From Oscillospiraceae bacterium (GTDB lineage: Bacteria; Bacillota; Clostridia; Oscillospirales; UBA929), in NCBI GenBank assembly GCA_031253545.1, contig JAIRWH010000075.1:1-34811 (forward strand): 34,811 nt of DNA, given 5' to 3'. The notes under the pieces are model-generated. The model saw nothing but the letters and a program-made list of their open reading frames with translations, was not told where the DNA came from and searched no databases. Shown here piece after piece: positions 23,974-30,518 of this stretch. Positions within the stretch are counted from its first letter, which is position 1. Each line of letters opens with the position of its first letter. Position numbers and translations under genes: made by a program.

Positions 23974-26582
23974 GCCCTGCCGCCTCCCGTCGTTATGTGC
24001 CATCCCCCCGCGGGTATTGTCTCGTCTTCGGTGGTAACGAAGGCTTTGCCGGAATAATTGACATAGATTGCCACGCCGTTGTCATACGTCACCTTGCGCA
24101 CGCCTTCGCCCAAGATGTCGTGCGACTGCACGCAGCTGCCGCTCACAAGGCTCAGCACGGGGTTGACAATGCCATACAGCTCGGCGGCGTAATCAATCCG
24201 GTTCTCCGCGTATGTGCCGTACATGAGGTTGAGGCCCGTATATTTCATGAGGCTCGCCTCCTCGGCGGTGAGCGTGAAGCGCGGCGACGCGCCGTATTCG
24301 AGCAGCCTCAACACCAGCGCCTCTCCGCCGAAAGCGTCGCTGCGGTTGGCGGCGTGGCCGCAATAGGGCAGCAGGCCGTGGATTACCATTTGGTAAAACG
24401 GCACTTCGTCGTCCACAATGAAAAACGCGTTGTGCGAGAGCGGCACACCGATGAGGTCGTCGGCGTGGGCGAAGGCGTAATCGTTGCCGCCCGCCACCAT
24501 AATGTCCTTATCCGATTCTCCGAACTTGGCAAGCTGCGCGGTGACAATGGAAAGCGCCATTTCGCGGTCAATCATTTCCGTGCGTTTGCGGTCGGATTGG
24601 AGTTTATCGCCGAGGTCGCGCAGCGACACGCCCGTGACGGCAAACTTTGAGATATTCTTGATAAACGCGTCCACATAGCGCGTGATGAACTTCGGCGACA
24701 CTATCTCCTTGCCCGTCTCAAAATATCCGAGTGTTGAATCGGGGTAGTAAGTCATCGGGTTCAGTTGGCCTATCCCAATAACATAGCCCACATAGGAGCG
24801 GGAGTTTTGGTGCATGTAGTTGTATCTCGTGCCGCGTGAAACGATGTAGGAGAGGTTTTGCAGCGCGGTGTCGGCGTAGAGTTTGCCGCCTTGGCTCTCC
24901 AACCGCGAGGAAAGCGCCTCTAAGTCTTTTTTGCTCCCAAGCTGCCGCACGAGCTTTATTTTGTCGGGCGCGTCGTGGTAGTAGCCCTTGTTAAACCAGC
25001 CTTGGAGATTGAACACGAGATTGCTCACGCCGCCGCTGTCTAATCGCGCGGCCATCTCGCCGGCCTGCTCGTAGGTCGTCATGGGCACTATGCCCAAATA
25101 CGGCACAGACAGCGCGAACTTTGTGCCCACCGTGGCGCCGATGATGTCCGCGTACAGAGGTATGTCGGACATGGGCAAATTCTCGGCGGGCAGCGCGCCT
25201 TCGCTTTGCAGACGCTCCCTATACGCTCTTGCCATGCCGGAATAACCGCTGTAATCGGCGCTTAAAAACGTGTAGCGCACAGTAAGGTCTGCGTCGTATA
25301 TGTCCGGCTCCACCACGGGCATTTCGTTTTCGTTGCCGGTCGTGCCGAACATAGAGTATGTGGTGCTGCCGCGCACCACAAAATTGGCGCGAATGGCGTT
25401 ATACGGGGTGGTGCCGGACACGGTGGCCATTATCTGCGCGAAAGACTTGCCTTCCTCAATCACGGCCAGTATATCGGAGTTTGCTTTGTGTATGCCGAAT
25501 ACGGGCAGTCTCGCCGGCTCCGTGTTGCCCTGCGTGAGAAACAGCTCGGCAAGCGGGTCCATGTCGTAGATAAACTGCGCGTAGTCGTCGGCGCGACCCT
25601 TGCCGTTGTTGAAGCGTATGAGCGAGCCGGAGCCGTTTGGCACAAGGAAATAGCCTTCTTCGCCTAAGCCCGCCGCGCCGAAATTGCGAAGCAGTTGGAT
25701 TTTGTCTATCCTCGCGCCGCCGCGCTCCTCAATGCGCGAGGTGGCCACCATGGCCACAAGGCTCGCGCCGTCTAAGGTGTATTCCACCGGTATGTCAAAC
25801 GATATGCTTATGGCGCCCTCCACCCCCGACGCAAGGGAATCGGCGATGAGGTCTTCCTCCGTGTAGCCCGCCTCCGCAAGGTCTTGATTCATCCTGGCGA
25901 TAATCGTGGGGCCGCGCGCGTTGTCGCGCAACACTAAGAAGCCGTCCGGCGCGTCGTCTGCGGGGCGGTACTTTTCCTCCACATAGCTCCGTTCGCGGGA
26001 ATCAAATATGTCTTCTATGCGCCGCAGGAAAATCTCCAACCTGTCGCGGTGGATGTAGATTGGCACATTTCTCGTGCGCACGGTGAGGTCGCCGAGCGTG
26101 TAGGTAACGCGAAGGCCGCCGGGTATACTCTCCAGCACCACGGGGTTGCCGTTGCGCACGGCCATGTCGTAGGATATATAGCGACCGGGCGTGCGCGTGG
26201 CGTTGAAGAAGTCCACTACCAGCACAGACCTGAGCAACGATTTATTGTAGGTGTTGATACTGTCGTCGTTTTCCACGCCCGGGGGGTTGGCGTATGTCAC
26301 AACGCCGGTGGCGGCGTTGTATACGGCGATGTCGCCGGAGGCGCTGTCCGCATACAGCTGCAAGATGCCGTTGTCGGCGGCGAGCTCCATGCCTTCCACC
26401 ATGCCGCCGCCCGCCAACGGGGCAAACGGACGGCCCTCCGCGTACACACGCTCACGGTCGGGGAGATACCGCGCATAGCCGTTGTACATACGGTAATGGA
26501 AATGGATATAGCCTTGGTAAGCCAAGACCGCCAGGAAGGCGACGGCAAGGGCCGCAATAAACAGTTTCTTCCCGAGTCTCAA
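23970..26582 (-). CDS. DUF5696 family membrane-anchored protein, possible glycoside hydrolase-like
   Basis: A large extracytoplasmic protein (about 870 residues) with one N-terminal membrane anchor (LFIAALAVAFLAVLAYQGY). Residues about 50-440 are strand-rich (ADSASGDIAVYNAATGVVTY, LRVTYTLGDLTV). From about 445 (YSGMARAYRERL) to about 800 the pattern looks like a TIM barrel, with strand-end acidic motifs GVSLRDLGD (about 651-659) and MVAGGNDYAFAHADD (about 695-709). The end (VRKVTYDNGVAIYVNYS) resembles the C-terminal beta domain of glycoside hydrolases. Function is not known to me; the enzyme idea is an inference. The start is best placed at TTG 26580-26582, with GAGGAGG eight bases upstream; GTG 26591 is too close to that site. 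It ends in an ATGA overlap with the next permease. Confidence 0.8.
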   Translation of the reverse strand: MRLGKKLFIAALAVAFLAVLAYQGYIHFHYRMYNGYARYLPDRERVYAEGRPFAPLAGGGMVEGMELAADNGILQLYADSASGDIAVYNAATGVVTYANPPGVENDDSINTYNKSLLRSVLVVDFFNATRTPGRYISYDMAVRNGNPVVLESIPGGLRVTYTLGDLTVRTRNVPIYIHRDRLEIFLRRIEDIFDSRERSYVEEKYRPADDAPDGFLVLRDNARGPTIIARMNQDLAEAGYTEEDLIADSLASGVEGAISISFDIPVEYTLDGASLVAMVATSRIEERGGARIDKIQLLRNFGAAGLGEEGYFLVPNGSGSLIRFNNGKGRADDYAQFIYDMDPLAELFLTQGNTEPARLPVFGIHKANSDILAVIEEGKSFAQIMATVSGTTPYNAIRANFVVRGSTTYSMFGTTGNENEMPVVEPDIYDADLTVRYTFLSADYSGYSGMARAYRERLQSEGALPAENLPMSDIPLYADIIGATVGTKFALSVPYLGIVPMTTYEQAGEMAARLDSGGVSNLVFNLQGWFNKGYYHDAPDKIKLVRQLGSKKDLEALSSRLESQGGKLYADTALQNLSYIVSRGTRYNYMHQNSRSYVGYVIGIGQLNPMTYYPDSTLGYFETGKEIVSPKFITRYVDAFIKNISKFAVTGVSLRDLGDKLQSDRKRTEMIDREMALSIVTAQLAKFGESDKDIMVAGGNDYAFAHADDLIGVPLSHNAFFIVDDEVPFYQMVIHGLLPYCGHAANRSDAFGGEALVLRLLEYGASPRFTLTAEEASLMKYTGLNLMYGTYAENRIDYAAELYGIVNPVLSLVSGSCVQSHDILGEGVRKVTYDNGVAIYVNYSGKAFVTTEDETIPAGGWHITTGGGRA

Positions 26583-26595
26583 GCGCGGCACCTCC

Positions 26596-27228
26596 TCAGT
26601 TACGGAGTATCATCTCGGTGTATATGCTGTAAAAGAAGACATACACCTGATTGAACAAGTCAAAAAACAGCAGCGCCACGAAGATGATGATGAGCATGGC
26701 CACAAAGGTAAACAGTAGCGTAATCAATGTTTTCAGCAACGTGTAGTTGTGTATGGTCATAATGCCGCTGAGTACCAGCAGCGCCGTCCACGCGATGCCC
26801 AGACCCATGATGAGGGTATATATGACCTCCTCATTGGCGGCGAGGGCGTTTGATATAATAATGGCGGGTATAAACGTCAGTATCAGCGGCAGGAAAGAGT
26901 AGCCGGTAACCGTCAGTATATCAACAAAGCGCCCCTCGCCTTCCATGAGGCAGGTGATGGACCAGTTGCCTATACAAAACAGTATGTAGAGGAGCAACAC
27001 GCTCTGCAAGTCAGAGAAACCGTTCACGGTGCGCGGGTCGGTGAGGTTGACAATGAACCCCGCGAACACGCGGTTGAGCGTGTAGCAGAAACTGAATATT
27101 ATGACCGTGAGAAAGGCAAGCGGCACACTGCCCGCGTTTCTGTGGCGTATCTCATAGAAACTGTCAAGCGGCGCGTGCAGCACACGGAAGAAATACTCCC
27201 ACTTGCTCCGCGTGAAGTATTTACCCAT
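26596..27228 (-). CDS. YIP1 family integral membrane protein
   Basis: 210-residue protein with about five membrane segments (LAFLTVIIFSFCYTLNRVFA, LLLYILFCIGNWSITCLMEG, FLPLILTFIPAIIISNALA, IMGLGIAWTALLVLSGIMTI, LITLLFTFVAMLIIIFVALL). The CLMEGEGRF..DI..VTGYSFLPLI block is the YIP1 signature. YIP1-like bacterial proteins have no established function. Starts 8 bases inside the NHL gene's end, and the DUF5696 gene begins 13 bases after it, so the trio NHL-YIP1-DUF5696 is translated as a unit and probably forms a membrane complex. Confidence 0.87.
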   Translation of the reverse strand: MGKYFTRSKWEYFFRVLHAPLDSFYEIRHRNAGSVPLAFLTVIIFSFCYTLNRVFAGFIVNLTDPRTVNGFSDLQSVLLLYILFCIGNWSITCLMEGEGRFVDILTVTGYSFLPLILTFIPAIIISNALAANEEVIYTLIMGLGIAWTALLVLSGIMTIHNYTLLKTLITLLFTFVAMLIIIFVALLFFDLFNQVYVFFYSIYTEMILRN

Positions 27229-28678
27229 CGGCGAGCAGATTCCCCTTTCCCTTCTTCTTTCCGCGATTTATGATTCTGTTCCACACAAACCGGCACACGA
27301 GCAACAGTATGACCGCCGTGAGCATATAGCCGAGGTTTGCCTTGAGGAAATCGTTGCGGTAGCGCTTGAAAGCTATGGAGTAATATGTGCGGTTCATGCC
27401 GAGTTTCAGGTGTTTCATCGCCTCGGCGTTGTCGCCCGCCGTGAGATACGCCTTTCCGATGCCTATATTGGCGAGTTCCAAGTTTTCGTTGAGCGTGAGC
27501 ACTTGTTCCCATACGCCCACGGCTTCCTCCTCGTCGCCGTCGTAGCGCATACCCACGGCCAAGTTGATAAGCCTGCCGTACTCGGTTTCGCTGAACACCA
27601 TTATCTCCTGCCTGTCGGCATCCAACGCCAGAAACGCGCCGCTGCCCGTGTCTTCGATGGCCACGGGCTGCCTGAACGTGCCGACTTGGGAACCCAACCC
27701 GCCGAAGATATAGAGCATATTGCCCTCGTTGTCGTAGGTAAACACACGGCCGCGCTCGGCGTCGAGCATGCTGTACACGCCTTTGCCGCGCTCAATTATG
27801 TCCACCATGCGCGACGGCCTGCCGTACTGCACAGATATGTCGCCGCCTAAGTTGCCGTTCTCACCTCTCTTTATCACATCCTCGCCCTTGGGGTTGAGCC
27901 GAAATGCCGCCTGCACCCCGTCCGTGTCAATGAATGAGGCGTATACAAAACCCATGGGGTCCACGTCCACGCCGGTAAACTCTGTGGCGATAAACAGCGA
28001 CTGCCGCTGCTCCACCGTGGAAAACAAGCGCCAGAAACGCTGCCACAGCGTTATTTTCACGGAAATGGTACCGAAGAAACCGGTAAACTCGCCCTCTTCG
28101 GTGAATACCATGATACCTTGAAACATATTGCGCGCGATGACATACACCCTGTCGGCATAGTCCACAGCCAATTTGAGCGGCACAAAAGCGTAATCGTCCG
28201 GCAGCATTTCCGAACGCGGGTTCTGCACAATCTGCACAAGCGCGCCGTCTTTGTTGAGCACCACCACGCGCCGGTTTTCCGTGTCCGCCACATAGAGCAG
28301 GTTTTTTTCCGATACGGTCACGCCGAACGGTCGGGAGAAACTGTCCGGTTCGCCGTTGTTGATAAAGGTGTCTATGACTTCCGCCTGCGTGAAATCGGGG
28401 CTGATTTTCACCACGCGGTTATTGCCGGAGTCCGCCACATATACATATCCGTCGGGGCTGACGCACATGCCTTGCGGATTGGCGAAGGCACCCACGCCGA
28501 GCGTTATGCCCGATATTGTGCCCGTGGGCACATAAGGGGCGGGGGTAAACTCAATATAGCCCCTGTAATTGTATATGTATGAATCATACGGCACATCGAG
28601 CGCGGCGCGGGCGGGTGCCGCAACCGCAGAAAAAAGCAGCGGCACGGCACACAGGAGAAACGGTAATTTTTTTCTCAT
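27221..28678 (-). CDS. Membrane-anchored NHL-repeat propeller protein with TPR region
   Basis: 485-residue exported protein. A signal peptide (LPFLLCAVPLLFSAVAAPARA) is followed by five or six NHL blades, e.g. ANPQGMCVSPDGYVYVADSG with NNRVVKI, SRPFGVTVSEKNLLYVADTE, FTGVDVDPMGFVYASF and GTFRQPVAIEDTGSGAFLAL. A helical TPR-like part follows (AVGVWEQVLTLNENLELANI, AYLTAGDNAEAMKHLKLGM), then one C-terminal membrane helix (MLTAVILLLVCRFVW) and a Lys-rich tail. The propeller would lie outside, tethered at its C-terminus. NHL propellers bind proteins, RNA or sugars; here a scaffold or glycan-sensing role is plausible. The start is ATG 28676-28678, with AGGAAG upstream; GTG 28687 lacks spacing. Confidence 0.85.
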   Translation of the reverse strand: MRKKLPFLLCAVPLLFSAVAAPARAALDVPYDSYIYNYRGYIEFTPAPYVPTGTISGITLGVGAFANPQGMCVSPDGYVYVADSGNNRVVKISPDFTQAEVIDTFINNGEPDSFSRPFGVTVSEKNLLYVADTENRRVVVLNKDGALVQIVQNPRSEMLPDDYAFVPLKLAVDYADRVYVIARNMFQGIMVFTEEGEFTGFFGTISVKITLWQRFWRLFSTVEQRQSLFIATEFTGVDVDPMGFVYASFIDTDGVQAAFRLNPKGEDVIKRGENGNLGGDISVQYGRPSRMVDIIERGKGVYSMLDAERGRVFTYDNEGNMLYIFGGLGSQVGTFRQPVAIEDTGSGAFLALDADRQEIMVFSETEYGRLINLAVGMRYDGDEEEAVGVWEQVLTLNENLELANIGIGKAYLTAGDNAEAMKHLKLGMNRTYYSIAFKRYRNDFLKANLGYMLTAVILLLVCRFVWNRIINRGKKKGKGNLLADG

Positions 28679-28690
28679 TTGCGCCACTTC

Positions 28691-29599
28691 CTATTCCTTA
28701 ATGCCGGAGGTCGTCATGGTTTCCAATATACTCGACTGGCAGAGGAGGAAGAAGGTAATGGGTATGGCGGCAAGCACAAACGCCACGGCCGCAGCCTCGC
28801 CCGCCCGCGCGGGGCCGCCGGCCATGATTTGCTGCATGGCAAACTGGAGCGGCTTGAGCTCCTCGCTTCTGATAAACAGATAGCCCGTGTTTCCCCACAT
28901 GAGGTTGAACTGGAATATGGCCAGCGTGAGCCAGGCGGGCTTCACGTTGGGCATTATAATCAGCCAAAACACCCGCATCTCGCTCGCGCCGTCTATGCGC
29001 GCGGATTCGATGAGAGAATCGGGTATCTGCTCCATAAACTGTTTCATGAGATACAGCCCTATGCCGTAACCCCACGCGGGTATAATGAGCGCGAGGTGGG
29101 TGTTGTTGATACCCAGATAGGATATGATGACGTAGTTGGGTATCTGCGTGACTTGCCAGGTGAACATGAGCGAGAGTATGACCAATGTGAACAGGAATGT
29201 CTTGCCGGGAAACTTGTGCTTTGCCAAGGGGTACGCCGCGAAAGACGCGATTATGACATGACCCACGGTGCCGCCGCCGGTGATGATGATAGTGTTGAGT
29301 ATATAGCGCGAGAAAGGCACCCATGTGCCGCTCATTTGCACAAACAAATCGGTGAAGTTCTCAAACGTGGGGTAGCGCACGAAGATTCTGGGCGGAAATT
29401 GGTAAATCTCGTCGAGAGGTTTCAAGGCGTTGTTGACAATCATCACGAGCGGCAAAGCCATAAACACGCCGCAGATTGCCATGAACGTGAAGAGCAACGC
29501 GTTGCCCGCGCGCGAACGGTTGAGCTTTGACCTGCGCGGAAACAGGCGCTCGCGCAGCGTCTCCTTCTCGATGATAACCATCGGTTTTCCGGAAACCAT
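28691..29599 (-). CDS. Carbohydrate ABC transporter permease (MalG type)
   Basis: Second permease of the first pair, 302 residues. A basic cytoplasmic N-terminus (RERLFPRRSKLNRSRAG) is followed by NALLFTFMAICGVFMALPLV and the NNALKPLDEIYQFPPRIF segment shared by MalG-type subunits. The EAA loop is LIESARIDGASEMRVFWLI followed by IMPNVKP. Six helices are present. ATG 29597-29599 has GGGGGAG upstream and lies four bases after the partner permease stop. Expected to form the channel with the 29604-30518 product. Confidence 0.93.
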   Translation of the reverse strand: MVSGKPMVIIEKETLRERLFPRRSKLNRSRAGNALLFTFMAICGVFMALPLVMIVNNALKPLDEIYQFPPRIFVRYPTFENFTDLFVQMSGTWVPFSRYILNTIIITGGGTVGHVIIASFAAYPLAKHKFPGKTFLFTLVILSLMFTWQVTQIPNYVIISYLGINNTHLALIIPAWGYGIGLYLMKQFMEQIPDSLIESARIDGASEMRVFWLIIMPNVKPAWLTLAIFQFNLMWGNTGYLFIRSEELKPLQFAMQQIMAGGPARAGEAAAVAFVLAAIPITFFLLCQSSILETMTTSGIKE

Positions 29600-29603
29600 G
29601 CGG

Positions 29604-30518
29604 TTACTCCCCCACTCTTCTCAATAACCGCTGCACCAATTTGTTTGTGCCCACCATGAGCAAAAACAGCAATGTGGCGATGGCGGCGGCATAGCCCATC
29701 TCGAAACGCACCCCGCCGTAATCGAGCAGGTGCGTGACTATCGTGGCCCCGGCGTAGCCCACCGACGGGTTGCCGGCAAGCTGTATGGAAATGTCGGCGA
29801 TGGCGAAAGAGCCGGTGATTTGCATAACCGCGCCGAACATGAGCTGCGGCTTCATGGCCGGCAGCGTGACATACCACAGCTCTTGCCAGCGGTTCTTTAT
29901 ACCGTCTATGGCGGCGGCCTCGTAGAGCGTTTTATCTATCGTCTGCAAGCCCGCGATGAAGGCGAGGAAGCCCGTGCCCAAGCTGAGCCAAAGCTGCACC
30001 ACGATGAGCACGGGCAGCACATAGTTATATGTCTTCATCCACAGCACGGGCTCCTGCAAGAACCCCCAGCGTATGAGCAAGCCGTTGAGATAGCCGTAGC
30101 GGTCGCCGGTGAGGATGATGTTCCAGATGAGAAACGCCTGCCCGGATATGGAGGGCGCGTAAAAGATGAGCGTGAGGAAAGCGCGCAGCCTGCCCCTGAA
30201 TTCGTTGATAATCCAGGCGAACAGCAGGCACAGCACATAGCTCACCGGGCCCGTGACCACGGCAAGCACCAAGGTGTTTTTCAGCGCCAGTATGAAGATG
30301 TCGTCTTCAAGCAAGAGCTTGAGGTAATTGCCCCAACCGAGCCAACGCGGCATGGAGAGCATATCGAAGTACGTGAGGCTGATGACCATGGAGGAAATGA
30401 CGGGCAAGATTGTGAAGAATGTGAAAATGAGAAAATACGGCGCTATCATGAGGTATGACACACGGTTTTTGGCTATTTGCGTCCGAAGCGGGATTTTATA
30501 CTCGTTTTGCTTTGTCAT
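29604..30518 (-). CDS. Sugar ABC transporter permease (MalF/UgpA type)
   Basis: First permease of the first pair, 304 residues. Helix 1 is SYLMIAPYFLIFTFFTILPV, typical of UgpA/LacF-type permeases, and MVISLTYFDM follows. The EAA loop reads LYEAAAIDGIKNRWQELWYV followed by TLPAMKP. ATG 30516-30518 has GAGGAGG upstream and overlaps the stop of the large binding protein by 4 bases, which argues that they form one importer. Confidence 0.93.
   Translation of the reverse strand: MTKQNEYKIPLRTQIAKNRVSYLMIAPYFLIFTFFTILPVISSMVISLTYFDMLSMPRWLGWGNYLKLLLEDDIFILALKNTLVLAVVTGPVSYVLCLLFAWIINEFRGRLRAFLTLIFYAPSISGQAFLIWNIILTGDRYGYLNGLLIRWGFLQEPVLWMKTYNYVLPVLIVVQLWLSLGTGFLAFIAGLQTIDKTLYEAAAIDGIKNRWQELWYVTLPAMKPQLMFGAVMQITGSFAIADISIQLAGNPSVGYAGATIVTHLLDYGGVRFEMGYAAAIATLLFLLMVGTNKLVQRLLRRVGE

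Noticed and set aside
28679-29530. A 283-codon plus-strand open frame opposite a permease
   Set aside because: Rich in Arg/Glu/His, antisense to a clear MalG-type permease, no family features.
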